NCBI GenBank assembly: GCA_024231375.1
Contig: JAAEQP010000974.1
Coordinates: 1 to 14,241, forward strand
Length of the DNA stretch: 14,241 nucleotides
Reading direction: 5' to 3'
From: a bacterium
GTDB lineage: Bacteria; Hydrogenedentota; Hydrogenedentia; Hydrogenedentiales; SLHB01
Numbering within the stretch: position 1 is the first letter of the stretch; each line of letters begins with the position of its first letter. The notes beneath the pieces are model-generated. The model was given only the letters and a program-made list of their open reading frames with translations, ran no database searches and was not told the origin of the DNA. Positions 7,088 to 14,239 of the stretch are shown one piece after another. The position numbers and the translations under genes are program-made.

Positions 7088-8392
7088 TCATGCGCTGGCC
7101 ATGTACGTGTCGATAGCGCCGCGGACCGTCTTCAGGATCCACGCGCGTTTCGCGTCGTCCGTCTCAAGCAGCGTCATGCGGAACCCGTCGTGCTCGCACT
7201 GGAACCCGGTCAGGGGCACGACCACAATGCCGGCGGCGCCCATGAGGTAGTAGACGAAGCGTTTGTCAGGGGCGACGCCCTCGACGAGTTCCTCGATGCG
7301 GGCGCGGATGGCGGGTTCTTCGATATGCAGTTTCTGCTGGTTGTTCAGCACGCCGTCCTTGAACATGACGGTGAAGTAGAACGCGCCGCCGGGTTTGTTG
7401 GCGACGACGTGGGGGCAATCCTTGAAGGTGTCGTACGCCTCCTGGGCGCGTCCGTCGAACATCTGCTCGCGGCGGGACAAGTGGCCCACATAGCGCGAAT
7501 CGCCCATAACACGCGGAACCGACAACTGGGGCAGCGTCGTGGACGACACTTCGAGCCGTTTCGCGGCAAGGAGACTTTCCACGTACGTTGCGAAGTTGCT
7601 GTCCTTGTCCTTGTTGAGCACTTCCAGCCAGCCACAGCGCGAACCCGGCCAGGGATACTCTTTGCTGATGCCGCGCATGGCCAGCCCGGGCACGTCGCCA
7701 ATCCACTGGCTCAGGTGAAGACGGGGATTCCCGTTGTACACGATGTGGGCGTAAATCTCGTCGGCGATCATGAACAGCTTGTGCTTGCGCGCGATGTCGG
7801 CGATTTCCTCGACGAGTTCGCGCGGGTACACCGCCCCGGTCGGGTTGTCGGGCGATAGCAACAGAATGCCGGCGATGGAGTCGTTGTACTTCACCTTGTT
7901 GCGGATGTCGTCCACGTCCGGCAACCACCCGTTGTTCGGGTCCAACTCGTACGTCACATGACCGTACCCGCTGTGGGCCGCCTCGGCCGAAGAATGGGTG
8001 CTGTACGCCGGGGACGGTCCCAGCACGCGCGCTTCGCGGCGCAAGAACCCGTACACCTTGGCCACGGCATCGCCCAAACCGTTGAAAAACATGATGTCGT
8101 CGGTCGTAATCTTGACGCCGCCTTCGCGTTCATTGACCACCGAGGCCAGGAACTCACGGGTTTCGGGCACGCCCTGACTGTCGCAGTATCCCCAGGACAC
8201 GGGCTCGTCGACAAGGTCACGCACGGTTTCCCGAATCCAGTCGGGGACGGCCTCACCCTTCTCGATGGGGTCGCCGATGTTCTCCCATACGATTTCCTTG
8301 CCAAAAGCCCGGATTTCACGCGCGACAGCGACAATCTCGCGAATTTCGTAGCTGAGACTGCCCGCGCCAACGTGTACGATGTTTCTTCTCAT
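7088..8392 (-). CDS. Fold-type-I PLP-dependent aminotransferase
   Basis: A 434-residue class I/II aminotransferase-like protein, cytoplasmic. PLP-site residues are in order: N183 in SPDNPTGAV, D211 and Y214 in IADEIYAHI, the Schiff-base lysine K244 in GISKEYPWPGSRCGW, and R252 in the phosphate-binding end of that motif. R405 in GFRMTLLE is the likely substrate-carboxylate arginine. The N-terminal region has the usual IGDPI and YCDSQGVPETREFL segments. All catalytic residues are present, so an active aminotransferase is expected. The substrate cannot be read; the alanine, aromatic and aspartate-type subgroups all share this pattern. It is slightly longer than the usual 380-400 residues because of extra sequence around 310-370. 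AGAGGT four bases before the ATG supports the start. It begins a probable operon with the MEMO-family gene. Confidence 0.9.
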   Translation of the reverse strand: MRRNIVHVGAGSLSYEIREIVAVAREIRAFGKEIVWENIGDPIEKGEAVPDWIRETVRDLVDEPVSWGYCDSQGVPETREFLASVVNEREGGVKITTDDIMFFNGLGDAVAKVYGFLRREARVLGPSPAYSTHSSAEAAHSGYGHVTYELDPNNGWLPDVDDIRNKVKYNDSIAGILLLSPDNPTGAVYPRELVEEIADIARKHKLFMIADEIYAHIVYNGNPRLHLSQWIGDVPGLAMRGISKEYPWPGSRCGWLEVLNKDKDSNFATYVESLLAAKRLEVSSTTLPQLSVPRVMGDSRYVGHLSRREQMFDGRAQEAYDTFKDCPHVVANKPGGAFYFTVMFKDGVLNNQQKLHIEEPAIRARIEELVEGVAPDKRFVYYLMGAAGIVVVPLTGFQCEHDGFRMTLLETDDAKRAWILKTVRGAIDTYMASA

Positions 8393-8750
8393 AGCGACCT
8401 CTGAATCCGTTAATCTCTGGCGGGGGCTCAGGGTTCCCCGTGAGCGTTCCGTGCCGGTACCAATGACAAAGGAATAGTCTATTGATTCGCGCGTGCAGGA
8501 TCAATGGTGGAACGCCATCCACCTCGCGATTTGCACTCATGCGCATTCGTGCCCACAAGGGGTGTCGAAGAACCGGCCGTCCACACCGCGTACGAGGCCG
8601 ATTGGGCCCTCTTACACCCTCGCCCAGCGGGAGAGGGGTGGGGTGAGGGGTCTTGGGAAAACCAGGGACCGTACCAAGAGAGCGAAGCGAGACGGGACTG
8701 TCCCAGGCATCTTGCGCGCCTTCGCCGCATGTGCAGGCGCCGTCAGCCCC
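8393..8750. other. Intergenic stretch with palindromes
   Basis: No supported gene lies in these 358 bases. Near the aminotransferase end, arms GCTCA (8426-8430) and TGAGC (8441-8445) form an imperfect hairpin in the probable leader of that gene. The centre carries the CCCTC/GAGGG inverted repeat at 8617-8637 followed by a G-rich run. GGGACTGTCCC at 8694-8704 is a further small palindrome. The low coding signal on both strands and this run of dyads suggest dispersed non-coding repeats. Confidence 0.55.
8617..8637. repeat. Inverted repeat with CCCTC/GAGGG arms, second copy
   Basis: Arms CCCTCGCCC (8617-8625) and GGGAGAGGG (8629-8637) flank an AGC loop; eight of nine positions pair, with one G/A mismatch. 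The right arm is identical to that of the element at 50-89, and the left arm differs by one base. A run GGGGTGAGGGG follows on the right. It looks like a REP-type intergenic palindrome, and as a strong stem it could also end transcription. Confidence 0.55.
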
Positions 8751-10652
8751 CTAGAGGTACCCCAACGCCTCCAGACGCGCTTTCTCCGCGTCGGACACCT
8801 CATCTTCCACGCGCTCTTCCGCCTCGTAGATCACGGGCCATGGCGACGGCTTCAACAGCACACGGCCCTTGAGGCGCCTCACGCGCACGTTCCGAATCCG
8901 CATCTCCCCGGCGCTCGATAGGACGAACCGTACGGTGCAGTCGCCTCCCGTGTTCCAGAAAGCCTTCTGGAACGGGGCCCAATCAGGCCGGTGTTTGATG
9001 AACTCGAACGAGAATACCGGCTGATCCTCCCCCTCCCGCACAATCTCAAGAAGCGCGTCACCCGCCACGAGCCTGTAGTCGAATTCGATGCACAGGTCAC
9101 CTTTCATGCCCCGTGACGGAACGGCCAACGCCGCCGACCGGGCCGGAATGGCAAACCCCATGGAGTCTTCATTCCCCTGAAGAATGGCGGGGGCTCCTCC
9201 TTCGAGGTCCCACACGATCTTGCCCGTGCCGTCTCTCGGACACAGGTCGGGCCCAAACGTAAACGCCGCGGGATCCAACTGGAGCCGGGACCGCTCGAAC
9301 GCATCAAGCCGCGGATACAGTTCCCGCATCCGCGCGTTCATGCGGTCGGCGATCTCCGGCTGCGCCGACGCCACGTTCTCCAAGCACCCGGGGTCCTCGG
9401 CCAAGTCGTGCAGACGCTCGTCCGTCAACAGAAGACCCCACGGCTGCAGGAGATGCTTCCGGGCGTTGAGGTAATAGAGATATCCGTCTTCGATCACCGA
9501 CACATGCGGACCGAACCAATCCGCCGATTCGCAAACGACTGTATGGGGTTCCTGAGACTCACCCCGCAACGTGGGCAACAGACTCGTGCCCACCAGCCCC
9601 TCCGGGGGCTCGATTCCGTACAGTTCGCACAGGGTCGGATACAGGTCCAGTGTGCTCACCTGGTCTTCATGAACGGCACTGTCCCATCCCGCATACGACA
9701 CAATGAGCGGCACGCGCACCTCGTCCGTGAGCCCCAGCTTTCCGTGCGCGTAGAATCCATGCTCGAAGAACTGCTCGCCATGGTCCGCCGTGAACACCAG
9801 GAGATCCCGTGCGGGATCGTAGCGAAGCGCCTCAAGAAGCCTTGGGTAGAGCGCGTCCGAAGACCGGATCGTCCCGTCATACAGCGACATGAGAAACGAA
9901 ATGTCCGCGTCTTGAACGTCGTGCTTCTCGGAGTAGTAGGGTTGATTCCCAATGACCAGCTTGTCGTCCGTATCGTGGATGAACCCTTCGCGCACGACCG
10001 ATCGCGTGTACCCCTTCTCCATGAACTGCCGGTCGTAAGGATACGGCGGACGGTAAGGATAATGCGCGTCCACGGCATGCACATAGTGAAACTCGGGACC
10101 GCCCGACGGCTCGTACTCGGCCTCGACCAACGCGGCCATCTCGCCCAGAAGCGCCTCCACCGTGCCATGAGGAACAAGGGTTCGGATCTTCTCCACGCCC
10201 TGACCGAATCCGTACCGCTCGCTCAGAAAACCGTTGGCACTCCAGACATACGACCGAAACCCCGCACGCCCCAGTGCTTCGGGCAACGTCTCAACCATTT
10301 CCGGAATGCGCTTGAAGTCGCGCCACGTGTCGGCGAGTTGCGTGGTGTACCGTCCCGTGAACAGCATGGCCGACGACGGCAGAGTCGTGTTGGAGGGGCT
10401 AAACGCCCAGCCGAACTGATGGGACTTCGCCGCCAAGGCGTCGATCCACGGCGACGTGTCGCGCCCGTACCCGTAGCATCCCAAGTGATCCGCCCGCAAC
10501 GAGTCCATCGCCACGACCAGCACCCGTTCAGGCCGCTTCTCCGCGGCCGCGCCCGCGCGAGAGGACACAAGCCCCGCCGTGCCGGCCATCGTGGCGGCCG
10601 CCACCGTGGCGCCCGATGCCTGCAAGAATTCCCGCCTGGTCGTCCGGCCCAT
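8751..10652 (-). CDS. Tat-exported sulfatase-superfamily hydrolase with atypical active site
   Basis: A 633-residue alkaline-phosphatase/sulfatase superfamily protein. The N-terminus is a Tat signal (TTRREFLQASGA, then an alanine-rich stretch ending about residue 35), so it should be exported folded. The fold is clear: VVAMDSLRADHLG (D50) starts the domain; FTADHGEQFFEHG (D290, H291, H298) and YAHGKLGLTDEVRVPLIV supply further metal and phosphate/sulfate ligands. The tail LEALGYL is typical. At the nucleophile the sequence is NTTLPSSAMLFTGR: the formylglycine Cys/Ser position is T90 and the usual Arg is S94. A canonical formylglycine sulfatase is therefore unlikely; a Thr-nucleophile hydrolase or transferase, or an inactive relative, is possible. 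Residues ~480-600 look like an added beta-sandwich. The start at 10650-10652 has GGAGGA five bases upstream; an ATG 15 codons earlier lacks this. It lies 142 bases after the flippase gene. Confidence 0.82.
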   Translation of the reverse strand: MGRTTRREFLQASGATVAAATMAGTAGLVSSRAGAAAEKRPERVLVVAMDSLRADHLGCYGYGRDTSPWIDALAAKSHQFGWAFSPSNTTLPSSAMLFTGRYTTQLADTWRDFKRIPEMVETLPEALGRAGFRSYVWSANGFLSERYGFGQGVEKIRTLVPHGTVEALLGEMAALVEAEYEPSGGPEFHYVHAVDAHYPYRPPYPYDRQFMEKGYTRSVVREGFIHDTDDKLVIGNQPYYSEKHDVQDADISFLMSLYDGTIRSSDALYPRLLEALRYDPARDLLVFTADHGEQFFEHGFYAHGKLGLTDEVRVPLIVSYAGWDSAVHEDQVSTLDLYPTLCELYGIEPPEGLVGTSLLPTLRGESQEPHTVVCESADWFGPHVSVIEDGYLYYLNARKHLLQPWGLLLTDERLHDLAEDPGCLENVASAQPEIADRMNARMRELYPRLDAFERSRLQLDPAAFTFGPDLCPRDGTGKIVWDLEGGAPAILQGNEDSMGFAIPARSAALAVPSRGMKGDLCIEFDYRLVAGDALLEIVREGEDQPVFSFEFIKHRPDWAPFQKAFWNTGGDCTVRFVLSSAGEMRIRNVRVRRLKGRVLLKPSPWPVIYEAEERVEDEVSDAEKARLEALGYL

Positions 10653-10657
10653 TACCG

Positions 10658-10663
10658 TCCTCC
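10658..10663 (-). promoter_or_regulatory. Ribosome binding site deciding the sulfatase-like start
   Basis: GGAGGA on the minus strand lies five bases before the ATG at 10650-10652. That start also puts the twin-arginine motif six residues in, as expected for a Tat signal. The in-frame ATG at 10697 would add 15 residues without such a site. Confidence 0.7.
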
Positions 10664-10794
10664 GCATCCGATGCCGACGAAGCAGCACTTTCGACACAAC
10701 GCTCGCACCGGCACAATCCCCTCAGCTTGGGGGTCCGGTCGAGTCATACTAGCAGGTGATTACGCCAAATCCAACGGAGGCCCGGCCCCGCCCA

Positions 10795-12285
10795 TCACCG
10801 CGCGTTGCGCATGTGTCGCAGACCGTTCCACACGTCGCCCACGCGGACCACACGCACGAGAACGACGAGTCCCGCAAACAGCCCCACACCGGCCACGCCC
10901 CATAGGATGGTGCCGCCGTACAACGCAAGACCGACGGCGGGCACGACGCACAGATGCGGCAAGATTGTCCGTCCCCACGATATGCGAAGCCCCTTCGCGG
11001 AGACGCACGCCGTCTGCGCGAGATTGGTGAACACCGCCACAACCAGCGCCGCGCATCCCGCGCCCACCATCCCCAGTTTGGGAATCAGCAGAATATTCAG
11101 ACCCAGGCTCAACGCCGCCGAGACCACATTCACGGCGGTCACCAGCCGCGGCTTGCCGAGCGCGATAAGGCTCTGTCCCATGATGCCTGCTTGCAGAATA
11201 TTGCAGGCGGCCGCCAGCAACAACGGCAGAGCCACAAGCCCCGCCACGTATCCGCTGCCGAAGAGCGCGGCGACCAGGGGTTCCCGAATACTCAAGCCGG
11301 CCAACGCGCCCAGGTAACACACAACGACGGTCGCCGTCGACGCCCGATCCATCAGCTTGGACGCACGGACGCGATCGCCCTGCGCCACAAGCGCCGACAC
11401 GTTGGGGAGGTAGGGTACCAGTCCCGATTGGAGCACCCGCGCGCCGTACATGGCCAAGCGCTTTGCGCCGAACTCGAAGTACGCCGCCTGCACAGGCCCC
11501 AGGAGGACCGCAATCAACAACGTGTCGAGGCGTTGGAAGACAAAGTTGAGAATCGTGTTGAGGTACAGGGGCCAACTGAACGCCACGCAGCCGCCGAACT
11601 CGCCCACATCCCACCGCGGCCGTCGTCCGGCCGGCATGGCCGCGTATGCCCATACCGCCGCCGTGCCATGGGCCGCGAGAGCCACCAGGACGAGGGTTGT
11701 CAGTCCACCGCCCCCCCGCGTCAGAAGGATCCAGACCAGGGCAACGTTCACGGACGCGCCAAGCACAAGGGCGACGGATCGCGGAACGTACCGATTCCAG
11801 CCAGCCAGAACGGCCAACGCATTCTCGCGCGTGTTGCTCACAAAAGCGTAGACAGGCAAAGCCCACAGGATGGGGAACAGGCCGACCCATACCGCGTTGT
11901 CGCTGACGCGCCCAGGCGATCCCAGAAGGGTCCAGCCGCCCCAGATGACCAAGCCCACCACCAGGACCGCGGCGCTCTGGATTCCGAAGACCGCCCCGGT
12001 CAGACGTCCGCGGGACGTAGACGGCGCGGCGGCCACCAGTTTGGGAAGCGCATGCCACAGGCCCAGGTTCAGCAGGATGACGAGGAAATCCCCGCACAAC
12101 ACGAACGATGCATAGATGCCGGTGCGTTCCTCACCGAGGGCGCGGGTAAACAGCATGGCCGCACCCAGTTGCCCGGCCATGAACGCGACCATACCCACGG
12201 TGGACACAACCGCGCCGCGGATGACAAGACGCTTGGAGATCGAACCTCCGGCCTTCTCGTCAGCGCGGCTCCCGTGGTCCGTCAC
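10795..12285 (-). CDS. Wzx/MATE-type polysaccharide flippase
   Basis: A 496-residue polytopic inner-membrane protein of the oligosaccharide flippase (MOP) superfamily, which moves lipid-linked sugar units across the membrane. The N-terminus ISKRLVIRGAVVSTVG and AAMLFTRALGEERTGIYASF match the usual first helices of Wzx-like proteins. YLNTILNFVFQRLDTLLIAVLLGP, read as a helix around residue 230, is the family's internal repeat start. At least twelve hydrophobic helices can be counted. YFEFGAKRL and the PKLGMVGAGCAAL segment near residue 400 are also typical. The start codon is GTG, and its bases overlap the TGA stop of the upstream Wzz-like gene (GTGA), implying translational coupling. A GGAG lies about ten bases before it. 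Context with Wzz and a methyltransferase supports a surface-polysaccharide role; the exported sugar is unknown. Confidence 0.88.
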   Translation of the reverse strand: MTDHGSRADEKAGGSISKRLVIRGAVVSTVGMVAFMAGQLGAAMLFTRALGEERTGIYASFVLCGDFLVILLNLGLWHALPKLVAAAPSTSRGRLTGAVFGIQSAAVLVVGLVIWGGWTLLGSPGRVSDNAVWVGLFPILWALPVYAFVSNTRENALAVLAGWNRYVPRSVALVLGASVNVALVWILLTRGGGGLTTLVLVALAAHGTAAVWAYAAMPAGRRPRWDVGEFGGCVAFSWPLYLNTILNFVFQRLDTLLIAVLLGPVQAAYFEFGAKRLAMYGARVLQSGLVPYLPNVSALVAQGDRVRASKLMDRASTATVVVCYLGALAGLSIREPLVAALFGSGYVAGLVALPLLLAAACNILQAGIMGQSLIALGKPRLVTAVNVVSAALSLGLNILLIPKLGMVGAGCAALVVAVFTNLAQTACVSAKGLRISWGRTILPHLCVVPAVGLALYGGTILWGVAGVGLFAGLVVLVRVVRVGDVWNGLRHMRNAR

Positions 12286-13619
12286 AACGGCCGGTCTCCA
12301 AGGGGACCCGCCGCCATGTGGCGGGCGAACAGCCGCATAGCCCGAAGCCCAAAGAAATGGGCCGGCGCAATCATGAACCCGAGAAGCGCCGCAGCCAACA
12401 CGATCACCGACCGGAAGGGGCCCACCTTCCGCTCGGGCGGCACGGCCTCGGCCGCGATCTTCAGATCGGGAACATCCTGGGCTTCGCCAACCTGTGCCGC
12501 CATGAAGTTCTGCGACAACTGCAAGTATTGCTGCGTGAGCGCATCAACTTCGCGGCTCGCCTCATTCTGGAGCCGTTCCTGACTGGCGATCTTCCTCTGC
12601 AAGTCCGCAACCTGGGGTTCCAGGAGTGCAAGTTCCTGCTCGATGGCGGTCTTGCGTTGCTCCAACCCCTTCAGTTCCGCTCCCGTCACCACCTGGTCCG
12701 CGCGTAGCTGACGGTGAATCTCGTTCACTTCCTCACTGACCAACACGTCGGACGCATCAGGCTTCTCTCCGCCTTCGGCCATCACCCAGTAGGCTTCATC
12801 GGGCGGCGCCTTGCGGAGTGTGATCGTCTCCTTGATCCCCGTCAACTGCTCGCCCAGTTCGGCCAACCGACCGCTCGCATTGGCAATGTCGGCATTGGCT
12901 GTCGCGAGTTCCATCTGAAACATCACGTACTGGTCGTTGACAGCCTGCAATCGCTTGGTCCATACGGGAATGTCCATCTCGCTACGAAGCAGTTCCAGCG
13001 TTCGCTCGGCCTCTCCCAGCCCGGTGGCCATCTCCGTGCGCTGCTTCCCCAGGAACTCGAACAACCCCTCTTTGCCCTTGGACGCCAACTCCTCGGCACA
13101 CGCCACGCCTAGGCGGGCCCATTCGTTGACAGCCGCCGATGCCACAGCCGGCGACACACTCGTGAACGACAATTCGATGACAGGTTGATACACCACGTCG
13201 CTCATCGTCTGCTTGAGGATCTGCGTGCGCACCCCCATGGCGTTCCGCACATCTTCCAGGAGAATCTCGTCGCCTGTCCGCCCCGTCTTCTCCAACTCAG
13301 CCCTCACACAATCGCGTAGCTTGCTCACGATCTCCCCGTTCATCAGGAGCTGGCTGTAGTCCTTCACGGACAGGGGTTTCACCATGAGGTAGCTGACGTT
13401 CGACGCGGGAGACTTGACGGATTCCTGCGTCAGCGGCGTCGGCGCCACCAGCAGCATGGCGGTAGCGCGATACTCGTTCTCCAATCCGAACCAACTGAAG
13501 GCAGCCGCCGCCACCGCGGCAACGAATCCCAACACCATGCTTCGTGCGATGAGCCGCACCAGCGTGCGCTGCTCGAATGTGATGGATCCGCTCGAAACCG
13601 GCCGTTTCTCGTCAGACAT
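12282..13619 (-). CDS. Wzz-like polysaccharide chain-length determinant
   Basis: A 445-residue PCP/Wzz-type inner-membrane protein that would set polysaccharide chain length or support export. A first transmembrane helix lies at about residues 24-44 (MVLGFVAAVAAAAFSW), followed by the periplasmic start YRATAMLLVAPT. Long charged, heptad-like stretches at ~190-260 and ~310-385 indicate coiled coil. The proline-containing PPERKVGPFR segment sits just before the second helix (~404-424), as in the family. There is no C-terminal tyrosine-kinase domain or Walker motif, so it is the Wzz-only form. GGGGAG nine bases before the ATG supports the start. It follows the methyltransferase gene by 48 bases and overlaps the flippase start by three to four bases, so these genes form one unit. 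Confidence 0.85.
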   Translation of the reverse strand: MSDEKRPVSSGSITFEQRTLVRLIARSMVLGFVAAVAAAAFSWFGLENEYRATAMLLVAPTPLTQESVKSPASNVSYLMVKPLSVKDYSQLLMNGEIVSKLRDCVRAELEKTGRTGDEILLEDVRNAMGVRTQILKQTMSDVVYQPVIELSFTSVSPAVASAAVNEWARLGVACAEELASKGKEGLFEFLGKQRTEMATGLGEAERTLELLRSEMDIPVWTKRLQAVNDQYVMFQMELATANADIANASGRLAELGEQLTGIKETITLRKAPPDEAYWVMAEGGEKPDASDVLVSEEVNEIHRQLRADQVVTGAELKGLEQRKTAIEQELALLEPQVADLQRKIASQERLQNEASREVDALTQQYLQLSQNFMAAQVGEAQDVPDLKIAAEAVPPERKVGPFRSVIVLAAALLGFMIAPAHFFGLRAMRLFARHMAAGPLGDRPL

Positions 13620-13636
13620 GTGCCGTCGCTCCCCAT

Positions 13637-13656
13637 GCGCGGCCCCGAAACCGCGC
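13637..13656. repeat. Inverted repeat between methyltransferase and wzz-like gene
   Basis: Arms GCGCGG (13637-13642) and CCGCGC (13651-13656) flank an eight-base loop in the 48-base gap. An overlapping alternative pairing uses GCGCG and CGCGC around AATTC on its right side. This could be an intra-operon stem or just GC-rich chance; no T-run follows. Confidence 0.3.
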
Positions 13657-13667
13657 GAATTCCGCGC

Positions 13668-14135
13668 CTAACTCTCCCCGGACTTCTTCCCTCGGAAGAT
13701 CAACTCGCCCCGCCCCACGTAGTCGTGGTCCAAGTCGCTGTAGCCCCGAGATTCCAGGGCCTCCTTCAGCGTCGCGTACGTGTAGTGTGTCACATGTTCG
13801 TCCGCGTACGCTCCCGGCACCACCTTCCCGTAGATCCATTCCAGCACGCACCATTCCCACCGGTCGTAGTCGGGAGTGCCGATCACCAGAACACCGCCCG
13901 GCTTCAGGATACGGGTGAGTTCGTCGATTAAGCGACCGTTCTCTTCCGGAATGTGCTCGATCACCTGGGAACAGATGACGCACTCGAACGCATCGTCCGC
14001 AAAAGGCAAACGCATCCCGTCCGCCCGCGCCAACAGTCGGTTGGTCTTGCGCATGAACGCCAGTTTGTCGTGCCGCATATCGACCGCCACCGCATGGGGA
14101 AGGTCCGCCAGAATGCGGCTGCTTCCGCCGAAGCA
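13668..14135 (-). CDS. SAM-dependent methyltransferase, class I, N-terminus missing
   Basis: Class I Rossmann methyltransferase of the kind common in surface-polysaccharide loci. Visible parts are GSSRILADLPHAVAVDM (end of motif I to the SAM-ribose acid), ARADGMRLPFADDAFECV, SQVIEHI, ILKPGGVLVIGTPDYDRW and EWIYGKVVPGAYADEHVTHYT. A GTG at 14088-14090 could be read as a start. However, protein similarity clearly continues upstream to about 14130, where the glycine motif is broken and an in-frame TAA (14136-14138) follows. Family members usually have another 60-90 residues before this point. So the gene is truncated here by a junction, a frameshift or an assembly error, and as it stands could not bind SAM normally. 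Methyl acceptor unknown; probably a sugar or lipid-linked intermediate. The wzz-like gene follows after 48 bases. Confidence 0.75.
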   Translation of the reverse strand, partial: CFGGSSRILADLPHAVAVDMRHDKLAFMRKTNRLLARADGMRLPFADDAFECVICSQVIEHIPEENGRLIDELTRILKPGGVLVIGTPDYDRWEWCVLEWIYGKVVPGAYADEHVTHYTYATLKEALESRGYSDLDHDYVGRGELIFRGKKSGES

Positions 14136-14239
14136 TTAAACTCTGCTGAAGACTTTTCAAGGGCTGCCAAGCTCTCAGATTCTATCTCGAGGGCCAGTGT
14201 TCCAAAGGTGGGCCCTATCCGGGATGTATAGATGCGGAT
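14108..14239 (-). CDS. Fragment of another gene, possibly NIPSNAP/dimeric alpha-beta-barrel type
   Basis: This minus-strand frame is open to the window edge and differs from the methyltransferase frame. It reads RIYTSRIGPTFGTLALEIE then SESLAALEKSSAEFNASAE and AAAFW. That resembles the C-terminal half of NIPSNAP-like or antibiotic-monooxygenase-like small proteins, which have an FGP, a beta strand, ES/DSLAEYE and then an EAAxFW helix. The match is by eye and tentative. Local base composition is less GC-rich than the adjoining genes. Only about 44 codons are visible; start and end are missing, and the frame merges into methyltransferase sequence at the left. Confidence 0.35.

Noticed and set aside
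6314..7858. Very long plus-strand open frame (514 codons) opposite the MEMO and aminotransferase genes
   Set aside because: High-GC antisense shadow spanning two genes that both carry clear motifs; no domain or start signal of its own.
8426..8445. Leader hairpin upstream of the aminotransferase as a riboswitch or attenuator
   Set aside because: A single imperfect stem with a bulge; no conserved aptamer elements or leader peptide seen.
8751..10652. Assigning the sulfatase-like gene as phosphonoacetate hydrolase (phnA) because of the Thr nucleophile and nearby phn genes
   Set aside because: Motifs after the nucleophile (FTGR, DHGE, EHG, LEALGYL tail) are of the sulfatase branch; the phn operon is 6 kb away and separately transcribed.
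9408..11030. 540-codon plus-strand open frame opposite the sulfatase-like and flippase genes
   Set aside because: It crosses a gene boundary, is arginine/histidine-rich with no recognisable domain, and the minus-strand genes explain the sequence.
10954..12582. 542-codon plus-strand open frame opposite the flippase
   Set aside because: Arg/Gln/His-rich product typical of the antisense of a hydrophobic membrane-protein gene.
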